Below, piece by piece: positions 7,604 to 16,875 of a stretch of 64,000 bases of DNA. The stretch comes from Chitinophaga filiformis. Its GTDB lineage: Bacteria; Bacteroidota; Bacteroidia; Chitinophagales; Chitinophagaceae. The notes beneath the pieces were generated by a model. It did not search any database and was not told the origin of the DNA. It was given only the letters and a program-made list of their open reading frames with translations. The first letter of the stretch is position 1. The number at the start of each line of letters is the position of its first letter. Location of the stretch: assembly GCF_900102545.1 (NCBI RefSeq), contig NZ_FNBN01000008.1, positions 314,019 through 378,018 on the forward strand, in the 5' to 3' direction. The position numbers and the translations under genes were made by a program.

Positions 7604-8659
7604 TCACAAGTTTGAGACAGCAGATAAAGTTTCTTCTTCAAAAATAGAAATGATCGAGGACGCATTGCCAAGGTCAAGTCCCACGCTGCGATGATGTTTA
7701 TCGTCTGATATTCTCAAAGAGTTGTACAGATAGCCGATGCTGACAAGATTTTCAGGGTTAGGTGCTACTTCTACAGGAATAAAGTCTTTGAACTCTTCCA
7801 TAAAAGCATCAGTCAGTTCGCGGTAATACGCACCGCCACCCATCAGGTAGATCTTGCTACAGTTTTCAAAGTCCTGGTCGGTAAAATAGTTCCTCATCAG
7901 CGGAGACACTACTTCCTTATAGTACTGGGTCAATAAAGCCTTTCGTACATCCTTCAGGTCAATACGTTTCCTGTTGGTAAAGATAGAACCTTTCATGAAA
8001 GCATCGTCCAGCTGGTGCTCATTTTTCATGTCGAGGTAATACTGTTTGTTCAGCTCACGGGCCAGGTTGTTGATAGCATATTTGATACCGTGAGAGCTGA
8101 AGCAGGTACGGTGAATGAGACCATCCGCTGTTGCCATACCGCCCTCAATAGTACCGAAACCAAAGCTGACAGCGATGAAGTTTTCTGTTTTAGGATCATT
8201 AACGGTCTTTTTCAGACCGATGATGCCGCCTACGATCTCAGGGATCACTTCATACCGCTCGATGTCCAGCATCCCTTTTTTGATGGCGCCTTTATTGTTG
8301 AAAGTATGGGTGTCGTATTCTATGAGGAAATGGCGCTTATTCAGGAAGTTCTCTGCGGCGCCTTTGTAGATATTGTAAGTAGAAAAAGGAAAGCCCATTG
8401 TGATGGACAATGGCTGCTGTACCTTATCCAGCACGTTCACCAGGCCTGCTTTGAAGAGGATTTCGTAATCATCTTCCTGTGGAGCGGCATTGGTAATACG
8501 ACCGGGATTGATCCCGCCCCGCCTTGCCAGGTTTCCGACCATATACCAGTTCTCGTCTTTTTTGATCTTCAGGCCATTCAATAAGTCTTTTGAGGAATTC
8601 TCGGTGTTACCATACGCAGTTTCGAAAACGCTCGGAAAGCTAATGGGTGATACTTTCAT
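7604..8659 (-). CDS. Actin-like ATPase (ParM-like) with apparently circularly permuted motif order
   Basis: A 351-residue actin/ParM-like protein. Motifs in order: FPSV near residue 8 and MVGNLARRGG at 40-49 (the start of ParM subdomain I after its first strands), SITMGFPFSTY near 85-95, a phosphate-2-like loop SFGFGTIE at 165-172, and an adenosine loop LMGGGAYYREL at 272-282. The phosphate-1 loop that normally opens an actin fold is absent from the N-terminus; instead GLDLGNASS occurs at residues 327-335, at the very end. In-frame upstream DNA reaches a stop after ten codons, so no N-terminal motif has been lost. The Asp normally in phosphate 2 is Ser165. It heads a two-gene operon with bactofilin. 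Confidence 0.75.
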   Translation of the reverse strand: MKVSPISFPSVFETAYGNTENSSKDLLNGLKIKKDENWYMVGNLARRGGINPGRITNAAPQEDDYEILFKAGLVNVLDKVQQPLSITMGFPFSTYNIYKGAAENFLNKRHFLIEYDTHTFNNKGAIKKGMLDIERYEVIPEIVGGIIGLKKTVNDPKTENFIAVSFGFGTIEGGMATADGLIHRTCFSSHGIKYAINNLARELNKQYYLDMKNEHQLDDAFMKGSIFTNRKRIDLKDVRKALLTQYYKEVVSPLMRNYFTDQDFENCSKIYLMGGGAYYRELTDAFMEEFKDFIPVEVAPNPENLVSIGYLYNSLRISDDKHHRSVGLDLGNASSIISIFEEETLSAVSNL

Positions 8660-8989
8660 GATAGCAGGATTATTATATATGATTAAAATTCAGGTTTTTG
8701 ATTTCAATAATTCAAGGTTCAATCTGTCACGGCAAACTCCAGGGCAGTAGGTTTTTTCACAGGGGAGGGGCATTACTCCCGCACTACAACGACATTAAAT
8801 ATATAAAATTATATTAAACATTACCAAGCGGAAACTGAACACTTTTCAAATATATTGATTATCAGTGTTTTGACAGGTTAACAAATTGCTATTAAATGGA
8901 AGAGCCGGGAGGAGACTGGATAAATTGCGGTGGAAGGGATTGTGGAGAGGGTACCTGGCAGGACGGCTCCTGCCAGGCCGGAAGTGGCC
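8660..8989. other. Intergenic between actin operon and terpene cyclase
   Basis: About 330 bases. It must hold the promoter of the actin-bactofilin operon (minus strand) and the 3' end of the terpene cyclase transcript. A perfect 10-bp hairpin (CCTGGCAGGA at 8954-8963, TCCTGCCAGG at 8968-8977, 4-nt loop) lies 12 bases past the cyclase stop. It has no T-run and may act as an RNA-stabilising end. Confidence 0.45.
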
Positions 8990-9964
8990 TTATCTGGCCG
9001 TGTAATTGAATTCATACCTGGCGGTGTCGTAAATGGACCAGTCCATGAAACCCCGTACCATTGTGCCCAATGCATCCAGATGACGCTGGATAGCACAGTC
9101 AATGTGCGGGCCAAAGGAAGGCAGCTGAGTCCTCAGTTCGTTGAAAAGCGCTATTTCCCGGTTATGGATAGCCGCTGTTTCAGCGATGGCCTCTTCAAGG
9201 CTGATCTGCTGTTCATGCTCAATCACTACCACGAGATTGTGATCGTCTCCATGAGCCAGTTCTTTGGACAGTGAGAAGAGATCGTTAGCCCAGCATACGG
9301 CCCTCCGTGCAAGGTCGACCAGTTTCTGGAACTGCTCATTCTGTAGTACGAAAATAGGGAGGTAGGTCTGTGCCGCTACTTCCAGCATATCGGTGCCCAG
9401 ATTGGCGCCGCTAAAGAATGGACGCATCTGCATGTACTGGAAGACGGATGGATGTCTCCGCTGTTTTGCATTTTCGGCTTCCCAGACGGCCGCCTCAAAG
9501 GTTGCCTTCAGACTAAGTGTAAACTGGCATTGCCATGATACCGTACTCAGTTGCCGCATCTTGTTCCAAAAGTCGCTCAGCGCTGCCAGTACAGGATTAA
9601 TATCCCGGCCGACGAACCTGTCATACCGCAGCACATTCACGAAGTCTGTGATAACCTGTTGCAGATACCCCTGTTCCCGGTACCCCGCTGTTTCGGGGGT
9701 AACATGGTCCAGCAGATCATCCAGCACAAAGAGCCAGGTGTTCAGATCGTTGGCGGTGCACAGGAAATCCAGGTCGGCGTCCGGATAGGTGCGTGCAGTC
9801 ATCCATGCGAATTTGTACTTACGGAAGCGGTCGTACGCCTCGTCAGATTGCAGCAGGTTAAACTCCTGCAGCCAGGCAGAAGTGTGCTGGTCAATTTCTG
9901 ACACGAAAGGACTGATTTTGGCCTCAAAAGGGCAATTGAGTAACGGAACGTTAATTGGTTGCAT
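8990..9964 (-). CDS. Class I terpene cyclase (copy 1)
   Basis: A 324-residue all-alpha terpene synthase. I start it at the ATG at 9964 (MQPINVPLLNCPF), which matches the start of the second cyclase at 17258 (MYTHQLPGLYCPF); an ATG at 10048 would add 28 hydrophobic residues. The metal-binding Asp-rich motif is DDLLD (residues 82-86), the NSE triad is NDLFSLSKE (227-235), and the C-terminal Arg-Tyr pair is in DTARYEF. These bind three Mg ions and ionise a prenyl diphosphate such as farnesyl or geranylgeranyl diphosphate. Which hydrocarbon is made cannot be predicted. It follows a hybrid histidine kinase gene on the same strand (157-base gap). Confidence 0.9.
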   Translation of the reverse strand: MQPINVPLLNCPFEAKISPFVSEIDQHTSAWLQEFNLLQSDEAYDRFRKYKFAWMTARTYPDADLDFLCTANDLNTWLFVLDDLLDHVTPETAGYREQGYLQQVITDFVNVLRYDRFVGRDINPVLAALSDFWNKMRQLSTVSWQCQFTLSLKATFEAAVWEAENAKQRRHPSVFQYMQMRPFFSGANLGTDMLEVAAQTYLPIFVLQNEQFQKLVDLARRAVCWANDLFSLSKELAHGDDHNLVVVIEHEQQISLEEAIAETAAIHNREIALFNELRTQLPSFGPHIDCAIQRHLDALGTMVRGFMDWSIYDTARYEFNYTAR

Positions 9965-10121
9965 AAAAATTGGGTTTAAAAATGAGAGGAGAAAAAAAAC
10001 TAATTCAGACAAAAATGTACTGTGATGACGCGACATAATCGCAGTCAAATAGCGTGAAATTCAGGAAGATGAGTAGTTGTGCGGCCTGTACCAGGGTGGT
10101 CAGGAATTGAGGGAAGAAAGA

Positions 10122-11912
10122 TTACAATAATGCCGGGCTATTCAGGCATTGTTTGAGTGCAACATTCAACAGTTTAAAATCAACCGGTTTGATCAGATAA
10201 GCAGTAGCTCCTGCCTCGATAGTGGCGATCCTGTCTTCTTCAAAAACATCGCCTGAAATGACAATCACCGGAACTCTGCTGAGCATAGGAGTATTTCTTA
10301 CATAGGCCAGGATCTCTCCGGCTTCCATATCCGGCAAATGCCTGTCTGCCAGGATAATATCAGGGGTATAATGGTGCAATAATTCAATCGTGTCTGCGCC
10401 CGTACCGCAGGATTCCAATTCACATCCAAGCCTGCGCAGGTACTGCGACAGGTAAATCCGGCTCATATCGTCGTCTTCAATAACCAACACTTTCACCCCG
10501 GTATAGAGTGTTGTATTGTCCGTGCGTGTTTCCGGTACTTCCGCCACTTCCTCCCTGGCAGCAGGTACTGCACAGGCCAGCAAGGGGAAGGTGAAACTAA
10601 ATTCAGTGCCTTTGCCTACCACGCTTTCTACCGAAATGTCGCCTCCCAGCAGAGTGGCCAGGTGACGCGCAATATGCAAGCCAAGGCCAGTACCACCGGA
10701 AAAGCTGTTCCATCCCGTAATGAAAGGATCGAAGATAGGAATGATCTTATCCTCGCTGATGCCCTCTCCCTGATCTTTTACTTTAATACTACAGGTATCA
10801 TTTTCCACAATAGCCGATAAAGTGATGGTGCTGTTATCTGCCGTGAATTTTACTGCGTTGAATAAGAGGTTGTTGATGATCTGGGTGAGTTTGACCTTAT
10901 CTGTTACCAGTAGTGCGGGGAGTTTCCGTTTGTTATAGCTCAGTACAATGCGGACACCTTTTGTTTTGGCGATGTATTGACCGGTATCCACGATATTGTC
11001 CAGCAGACTTCTTATCGGAAAGGCTTCATTATGTACTTCATGCAGTTTACCCGCTTCTATTCTCGACAATTCCAGCACATTATTGATCACGTCCAGTGCA
11101 TGATGACTCGCGGCGCAAAGGTGTTCCGCCTGCTTTATATAGGCCGTATCATTATTCTTCTTCGCATCCATCAGTAATAACTGGCTGATGGAGTAAATAG
11201 CATTCAATGGTACGCGGATCTCATGGTTGGTTTCCCGGAGAAAAAGGCTCTTATAGTTGTTGGCCTTTTCCAGTTCGGCAGTTCTGAACTGTACTTGTTT
11301 TTCGAGGTTTTCACTATGTTCTTTCTGTGCAGTCAGCAATTGATCGTTATGCTTGACATAGAACATGATGATGAGAATATTCAGCGATACAATAACGAGG
11401 ATAGCGGAGTAGTGAATAATGATCCTGCTTACCGGTGTAAAATCATAGGGAGGAATGATACCGGCGATCCTGTTCACTTCCAGCATAATCAATGTGATCA
11501 GTGCCACGACGATACAGGTAGTGCGGAACATTTTATCTTTTACGATCAGCAGGGAAGTGCCTATGAGGAATATAGCGAGCAAACTGGCTTCTACAACACC
11601 CGCCAGCAGACAACCAAAGTAGAATGTAGCAGCATTATGGATCATCTGCAGATAGAATGCTGCTATGTCATACTTCCTTTGTTTATTCAGGAATATAACG
11701 TAGAAACAAGCCGATCCTTCTACGAAAGTGCCCAGGAAAAGACCAAGCTTTCCGGAGACAATATAAAAGAATGTCCCAAAGAATAGTGCCATTACACCGG
11801 TGACTATGGCAAGAATGTTTACTTTAATGATCCTGCTCCTTTCATTTAAATCAAGGGTATCTGCACCTATCAGGGTAACTGCTCGAAATATCCCCTTTAT
11901 ACTCATTCGCAA
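10122..11912 (-). CDS. Membrane hybrid histidine kinase with C-terminal receiver (copy 1)
   Basis: 596 residues: about six membrane helices (residues 28-186), a short coiled coil (190-220), HisKA with the phospho-acceptor in TNHEIRVPLN (His230), a HATPase with N-box (NNLLFNAVKFT) and G-boxes (DQGEGIS, GGTGLGLH), and a receiver domain with Asp523 (ILADRHLPDM). There is no periplasmic sensor domain and no output domain, so the signal is sensed in or near the membrane and phosphate must pass to another protein. The same-strand terpene cyclase gene lies just downstream. The kinase at 18274 is a clear paralog with the same layout. Confidence 0.9.
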   Translation of the reverse strand: MRMSIKGIFRAVTLIGADTLDLNERSRIIKVNILAIVTGVMALFFGTFFYIVSGKLGLFLGTFVEGSACFYVIFLNKQRKYDIAAFYLQMIHNAATFYFGCLLAGVVEASLLAIFLIGTSLLIVKDKMFRTTCIVVALITLIMLEVNRIAGIIPPYDFTPVSRIIIHYSAILVIVSLNILIIMFYVKHNDQLLTAQKEHSENLEKQVQFRTAELEKANNYKSLFLRETNHEIRVPLNAIYSISQLLLMDAKKNNDTAYIKQAEHLCAASHHALDVINNVLELSRIEAGKLHEVHNEAFPIRSLLDNIVDTGQYIAKTKGVRIVLSYNKRKLPALLVTDKVKLTQIINNLLFNAVKFTADNSTITLSAIVENDTCSIKVKDQGEGISEDKIIPIFDPFITGWNSFSGGTGLGLHIARHLATLLGGDISVESVVGKGTEFSFTFPLLACAVPAAREEVAEVPETRTDNTTLYTGVKVLVIEDDDMSRIYLSQYLRRLGCELESCGTGADTIELLHHYTPDIILADRHLPDMEAGEILAYVRNTPMLSRVPVIVISGDVFEEDRIATIEAGATAYLIKPVDFKLLNVALKQCLNSPALL

Positions 11913-12048
11913 TCGGGTTTACTGGAATTACTTCCGGGGTTTGTTAGTGTTGTTGTTATAGGTCTCTATAATATAAAATGTTGTCCTGTTTAGTTATGGC
12001 CGAATTATAATCCACAATATAAACTAATTACCAACAAAAAAAGCCAAA

Positions 12049-12099
12049 GGAGAGGCCCTCCTGCTGATAATGAGTACTTATCACCAGAAGGGCCTCTCC
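12049..12099 (-). terminator. Terminator of the M1 peptidase gene
   Basis: A 22-bp imperfect inverted repeat (12049-12070 with 12078-12099; core GGAGAGGCCC/GGGCCTCTCC) and a 7-nt loop. On the minus strand it is followed by TTTGGCTTTTTTTG, 27 bases beyond the stop of the peptidase gene at 12127. Confidence 0.85.
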
Positions 12100-12126
12100 T
12101 TCAACAAATAATCTTTTCCGAATACG

Positions 12127-14727
12127 TTATTTAAAATCAGTATCCGTGAGACCGCTGTTTATTTTGATCTCGTCCACTTTGAAATCGATCTGCTGTCCAC
12201 CGATGTTATTCTTCAGCAGGAAAGGGAATTTAACCCCATTTACCTCTCTGTAGTCACTTGTTTCAATAGCGCCGGTTTCCTGATCTCCACTGCGGCTTAT
12301 TTTCTTTGCCAGGAAGCCTGTAGCAACATCATAATAGAGCTCGGTAACCAGATCCTCATCTTCTTTTACAGTGATGAGATAAGTCTCTTTACCATTGTCA
12401 TCAGTTACAATGTTGGGCGACAGGTGTATCTCAACGCCATCCTTCAGGTATTCTACTTCAGGGATCAGGGTGAGATTAGCTCTGATACGTTCTCTGGAAG
12501 CAGCGTCTACCGGAATAGGGTTGCCCATCTGTATAGCAGAAACGCTGTCTCCGTTTACCACCAGCTTAGTAGCATGTACATTCATCATAGGGATGAAAAC
12601 ATCCAGCAGGAACTTGTCGGGCGATTTGAATTTCCTCGTCATTTTGATCTCAGTGCCCTGCACAGAACCGGTAGCGGTAGTTACCTGGTCTTTGATCGCT
12701 TTCACTTTATCAATACCGCCGATAACCTGCAGGTACTTGTTGAGAACATCTTTTGCAGTAACATTCGCAGGCACTTTCCTGGAACCACCCGCCCAGGTAT
12801 TGTTGGAAGGATCAATATCAGGGAAAGCCTTATCAGGGTCTATCACTACCTTAGTGATCCTGGAATCTGAATTCTGTTTGAATGTCCAGGTAGAACCACG
12901 TTGCCAGATTTCAGCAGGCAATGTTACCGTGTCAGTGTTGCCTTTGCTGTCGGTGATGGCAAGAACTACCGGAAGCGCCATCTGCTCCAGGTTTTCTATA
13001 GTAATCAATGCGCCTTTAGCAGGATCATTGTTTACATATTTCACATCTTTCACTGACTGGTCCAGCTTCCAGCTGTTCAGGAACCAGCCTCTCCAGAACC
13101 AGCTCAGATCTTCACCCGATACGTTTTCCATCGTACGGAAGAAATCCCATGGTGTAGGATGTTTAAATGCCCAACGTTCGATGTAAGTGCGGAAAGCATA
13201 TTCAAAACGCTCTTTACCCAGTACATAATCACGCAGGATGGTGAGTCCCATAGCAGGCTTATAATAAGCTGCGATACCCAGGTAACTGCTCTGGATCACA
13301 TCAGGAGTGCTCATAATAGGATCTCCGCTCATGGCGCGGCCCATTGACTGTCCCTGTTGCTTCTGGTAAAACTCTCCATTGTTGAACACCTTACCGGAAC
13401 CGTCGTTGATGAAGGTATTGAAGCCTTCATCCATCCAGGCGTACTTCCTTTCGTTGGAACCTACGATCATCGGGAACCAGTTATGACCGAATTCATGGTC
13501 CGTTACTCCCCATAATCCACCGCCGGTGCTTCTGTGGGAGCAGAATACGATACCGGGATATTCCATGCCGCCTACGATACCTGCCACATTGGTAGCTACC
13601 GGGTAGGTATATTCAAACCATTGTTTAGAGTAGATCTCAATACAACCTTTTACAAACTCTGTAGATCTTACCCAGCCGTTAGGGGCCATAATGCTTTCTA
13701 CAGGATATACTGACTGCGCCAGTGCTTTTTTACCACTTGGGAGGTTAATACGGGCTGCATCCCATACGAATGCAGTAGAAGCTGCCCAGGCCACGTCGCG
13801 TGCATTTTTACAGATAAAATGCCAGGAGAGCATACCGCCTTTTGGCTGTAAGGCTGCTACCTCAGCACTATCCCTGATCATAACCGTTTTGTCGCTGTTA
13901 CGCGCTTTTGCCAGCTGGGCCTGTTCCTTAGGCGTCAGTACCTGTGCTTCATTCTGCAACTGACCGGAACCAGCTACTATCATACCGGCAGGAGCTGTGA
14001 TGGTATAATCGAAGTCGCCGTATTCCAGGTAGAACTCTGCCGCGCCCTGGTAAGGAATAGAGTTCCAGCCCAGTACATCGTCGTATACTTCCATACGCGG
14101 ATACCATTGTGCAATCTCATAGATCCATCCGTTGCGGGTCTTCAGACGGCCGGTACGGTCAGTTCCGTATTGCGGTACCTCATATGCATAGTCTACATAG
14201 ATCTTTGCAACGGCGCCATCTGCTTTCAGGGCTTCCGGCAGGATCAGCTGCATACGGGTATCGGTGATGTTATATTTTACGGCTGTTTTCTTACCGTTGA
14301 TGACTACGTTTACGGCCTTAATGTTATAGCCTTCGGTGAAGGAACGGTTGGCAAAGCGACCGCCTGTTACCACGGTAGTAGCTGCGCCGCGGGAATCTTC
14401 CCGGTAGATGTTCTGATCTAGCTGCAGCCACAGGAAAGGCAGTTTATCAGGGCTGCTATTCTTGTATGTGATCGCTACTGAACCGCTGATACGGTGAGTG
14501 GCGGTATCCAGGACCGCGGTGATGGCATAGTCGGCCCTGTTTTGCCAGTATTTGTGGCCAGGGGCGCCGGATGCGCTGCGATACTCGTTACCGTTGGTTG
14601 GATAAAACAGGGGACTGAATACCTCATGCTGATCGTACTTTGAAGTAGTAGTCGTCTGTCCTACTGCAGCATGGACAAAACTTGCCAGCAGAAAGCCGGA
14701 GCAGAGCAGGATTTTGTTGATTGTCAT
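12127..14727 (-). CDS. Exported M1-family metallo-aminopeptidase
   Basis: 866 residues with a signal peptide (MTINKILLCSGFLLASFVHA). The zinc site HEFGH is at about residue 410 and the third ligand is the Glu of WMDEGFNTF about 20 residues on. The N-terminal part is a beta-sandwich typical of M1 peptidases and includes a YPRMEVYDD motif. After the catalytic and helical parts, the last roughly 190 residues (from about VTAKDVLNKYLQVIGG) form a separate domain resembling the outer-membrane lipoprotein-sorting/LolA-like fold found at the end of many Bacteroidota M1 proteins. It probably trims peptides in the periplasm or at the surface. A divergent gene of unknown function starts at 14886, with a palindromic site between. 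Confidence 0.88.
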   Translation of the reverse strand: MTINKILLCSGFLLASFVHAAVGQTTTTSKYDQHEVFSPLFYPTNGNEYRSASGAPGHKYWQNRADYAITAVLDTATHRISGSVAITYKNSSPDKLPFLWLQLDQNIYREDSRGAATTVVTGGRFANRSFTEGYNIKAVNVVINGKKTAVKYNITDTRMQLILPEALKADGAVAKIYVDYAYEVPQYGTDRTGRLKTRNGWIYEIAQWYPRMEVYDDVLGWNSIPYQGAAEFYLEYGDFDYTITAPAGMIVAGSGQLQNEAQVLTPKEQAQLAKARNSDKTVMIRDSAEVAALQPKGGMLSWHFICKNARDVAWAASTAFVWDAARINLPSGKKALAQSVYPVESIMAPNGWVRSTEFVKGCIEIYSKQWFEYTYPVATNVAGIVGGMEYPGIVFCSHRSTGGGLWGVTDHEFGHNWFPMIVGSNERKYAWMDEGFNTFINDGSGKVFNNGEFYQKQQGQSMGRAMSGDPIMSTPDVIQSSYLGIAAYYKPAMGLTILRDYVLGKERFEYAFRTYIERWAFKHPTPWDFFRTMENVSGEDLSWFWRGWFLNSWKLDQSVKDVKYVNNDPAKGALITIENLEQMALPVVLAITDSKGNTDTVTLPAEIWQRGSTWTFKQNSDSRITKVVIDPDKAFPDIDPSNNTWAGGSRKVPANVTAKDVLNKYLQVIGGIDKVKAIKDQVTTATGSVQGTEIKMTRKFKSPDKFLLDVFIPMMNVHATKLVVNGDSVSAIQMGNPIPVDAASRERIRANLTLIPEVEYLKDGVEIHLSPNIVTDDNGKETYLITVKEDEDLVTELYYDVATGFLAKKISRSGDQETGAIETSDYREVNGVKFPFLLKNNIGGQQIDFKVDEIKINSGLTDTDFK

Positions 14728-14810
14728 TAGTGTTTCGATTTGGAAATAGCCATAAATATAAGATAATGCTGTAAAGCAAATAGAGAAAAAGCAAAAAGGG
14801 CGATGTAATT

Positions 14811-14827
14811 TGTCTGACAGTCAGACA
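14811..14827. promoter_or_regulatory. 17-bp palindrome, TetR-family-like operator
   Basis: TGTCTGACAGTCAGACA is a perfect palindrome (8-bp arms, 1-base centre). It lies in the 158-base gap between the divergent M1 peptidase (start 14727) and the exported unknown (start 14886). The sequence is of the GTCTGAC-n-GTCAGAC kind bound by many TetR-family repressors. No TetR gene is in the window. Confidence 0.55.
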
Positions 14828-14885
14828 CACATTTGAAAAATATTATATCTTTACGGGCAGAACGATAGACTTTAACCTTTAACCT

Positions 14886-16535
14886 ATGAAAATTTTCCGG
14901 ACAGGCATGGGCCTGTTTTTCCTGCTATTCACCAGCCACGCTTTTGCACAAACACCCACACCAGCGCCATCAGTACAGCTTAGTGCCACGTTTCCGGAAC
15001 CCGGAGAGGGGTTTGACAAGATCGTATTGCTGCCTGGCGGGAATACCTGTTACCTGCATTTCGACAAGAAGCAGGGTATCATAGCGAATATGTATAACGA
15101 GCAGCGTACAATTGCTGCTACAGAGGTAATCAGGGGAAAGTTGTGGGATGCTTCCAATCTGAATGACACTGAAATTGACGGTATCTATGCGATCAATAAC
15201 CAGGTGGTGATCTTCCTGCAGCAACTGGTAAAGTATAAACCCAACCTGTACCGCCTGGTACTGGACGGCAATAATGGTAAACTGATACAGGAAGACAAGC
15301 TGGGTGAACTGCCTACCGTATTACACCGGGATGTAATGGTGCAGGATAATTTTGCTTCGCATGATTTCTATGTGTCTAAAGACCCCAATAGCGGTTATTA
15401 TGCGGTGGCCTCTTTTGCCGGTGGTGAATTACAACGGAAAGAATCTCCCGCAGAAAGAGTCCAGATCCTTCATTTTACGCCGGAGCATCAGTTGATCAGG
15501 CGTAGCTATTATTCTGTTTCTGACCAGGACTATCCTTACCTGGGCTATCTGGATATGGCTGTACAGGGAGGCGATAAAATATTCCTGGCTACTGTCGCTC
15601 TTAGCAGTCGCAGGAGCCTGAAAGATACCAGTGCTGTAGTGGTGATATCCGCCATTGGCAAAAATGACAACAGTTTCACGCATACCATTTTGCCATATAC
15701 GGCCAACTTTACTGATGTTCATGCTGCTGTGCAGTATGCGTCTGCCGTGAACGGTCTGCAGGTGTTATTGACCACTACCAATAGCCAGTCAGGCAAAGCT
15801 GCCGCACCTGCTGCTTATATCAACTACCTGGATGCGGGTACGCTGGCGTTTAAAACCAGTCAGCCGCTGACAACAGATAAGATCACTGCTTTTGCACAGC
15901 AGAAGATGAAATATACCGGTGCTTATACCGGTCAGCCGCAGGCGCTGATCACGCATGAAGATGGCAGCAGCACCGTATTGCTGGAAACCATGGATCAGTT
16001 TAATACTACTGGTAGCAATGCGTGGAATAAGGCACATACCAATATGAATGACATTGGTGTAAGCCGGATAGATGCGGGCGGGCATGAGCAATCCGGTTAC
16101 GGATTGATAAAGATGCAGGTGGCTAATGGTACTTATGAGCCTTTATATTTTCATCGTAAGGAGAAGGGACAATGGTTCTTCCGTAACAGGATACAGGTAT
16201 TGAATACCACGCCTTATCTGTCGTATGATTATCTGCCGGCGTCTAAGGCTACTTATATCATTTTCAACGACTATCTCGCTTACCTGGATCAGGGGGGGAC
16301 TTACCTGGATAAAAAGCCGCTGAAATATCTTACTGAGGCGAATACTGTTTGTTACAGGTGTACTGATGCCGGTCAGGAGAGGTTGTTCCTGTTTGGCACA
16401 CCTGAGACCTTTAAAGGATATTATTGTATGCTGGGGGCGTCGGATTATGATGAGAAAAAATATACTTATGCGACTATTATGATTACAAGAAAAGGGGAGG
16501 AGAAGAAGGCGTGTGTTGCATGGGTGAAGTTCTGA
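14886..16535 (+). CDS. Exported protein of unknown function, 549 aa
   Basis: I do not recognise the family. A signal peptide (MKIFRTGMGLFFLLFTSHAFA) precedes a Pro-rich linker (QTPTPAPSVQ) and about 510 residues rich in beta strands with aromatic residues every 40-60 residues, like a large beta-propeller or WD-like sensor. No cysteine lipobox, catalytic motif or membrane segment is visible. It starts 158 bases from the divergent M1 peptidase with a palindrome in between, so both may be under one repressor, and ends at a good terminator. A periplasmic or secreted role is likely. Confidence 0.7.
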   Translation: MKIFRTGMGLFFLLFTSHAFAQTPTPAPSVQLSATFPEPGEGFDKIVLLPGGNTCYLHFDKKQGIIANMYNEQRTIAATEVIRGKLWDASNLNDTEIDGIYAINNQVVIFLQQLVKYKPNLYRLVLDGNNGKLIQEDKLGELPTVLHRDVMVQDNFASHDFYVSKDPNSGYYAVASFAGGELQRKESPAERVQILHFTPEHQLIRRSYYSVSDQDYPYLGYLDMAVQGGDKIFLATVALSSRRSLKDTSAVVVISAIGKNDNSFTHTILPYTANFTDVHAAVQYASAVNGLQVLLTTTNSQSGKAAAPAAYINYLDAGTLAFKTSQPLTTDKITAFAQQKMKYTGAYTGQPQALITHEDGSSTVLLETMDQFNTTGSNAWNKAHTNMNDIGVSRIDAGGHEQSGYGLIKMQVANGTYEPLYFHRKEKGQWFFRNRIQVLNTTPYLSYDYLPASKATYIIFNDYLAYLDQGGTYLDKKPLKYLTEANTVCYRCTDAGQERLFLFGTPETFKGYYCMLGASDYDEKKYTYATIMITRKGEEKKACVAWVKF

Positions 16536-16557
16536 TTAAATACTTTTTTGTAAAGGA

Positions 16558-16590
16558 AGGGGCATCATTATTTGTGATGCCTCTTTTTTT
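16558..16590 (+). terminator. Terminator of the exported unknown gene
   Basis: A 10-bp stem, AGGGGCATCA (16558-16567) with TGATGCCTCT (16575-16584), including one G-U pair, then a run of T residues to 16591. Confidence 0.8.
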
Positions 16591-16592
16591 TC

Positions 16593-16727
16593 GCTAAGTA
16601 GCCTCGGTTTGGTGGTGCTTCTCTTGCGGATCGGTTTCTTTTTTAGTTCCGCTAAGTAGCTTCGGTTTGACGGTGCTTCTCTTGCGGATCAGTTTCTTTT
16701 TTAGTTCCGCTAAGTAGCTTCGGTTTC
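16593..16727. repeat. 58-bp direct repeat, 2.3 copies
   Basis: Units begin at 16593, 16651 and 16709, each with GCTAAGTAGC-C/T-TCGGTTT. The first two are full length (58 bases) and differ at a handful of positions. The third stops after about 18 bases, where a longer structured element begins. The repeats include TCTCTTGCGGATC and TTTCTTTTTTAGTTCC. No coding frame. Confidence 0.8.
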
Positions 16728-16875
16728 AGTATGGGATGGCGGTCGGCGCCTCTCTGAATGTCGATTTAGCATTGTCAAGCGAATAGGGGCGTTGAATATA
16801 GATTGGGCAGCACCGGTCGTATCACCGGAGAGCCGAAGGCCCGCCATTCCCATCTGAAACCGCTACTACTTGAGC
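16709..16875. repeat. Dispersed structured intergenic element, copy A
   Basis: The stretch 16712-16751 (AAGTAGCTTCGG, then GGTCGGCGCCT) matches 40617-40659. Further on, GCGTTGAATATAGATTGGGC and CCCATCTGAAACC match similar parts of the 40.6-kb copy in the same order. Within this copy the ends are partly complementary (TTTCAGTATGGGATGGCGG with CCGCCATTCCCATCTGAAA), so it can fold into a long hairpin. No frame or transposase is inside. Confidence 0.6.

Noticed and set aside
9964..10048. Upstream ATG at 10048 as the start of terpene cyclase 1
   Set aside because: It adds a hydrophobic 28-residue stretch not found in cyclase 2, whose start aligns with the ATG at 9964.
16593..16727. 58-bp repeats as a CRISPR array
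   Set aside because: The units are contiguous with no unique spacers, and no cas genes are present.
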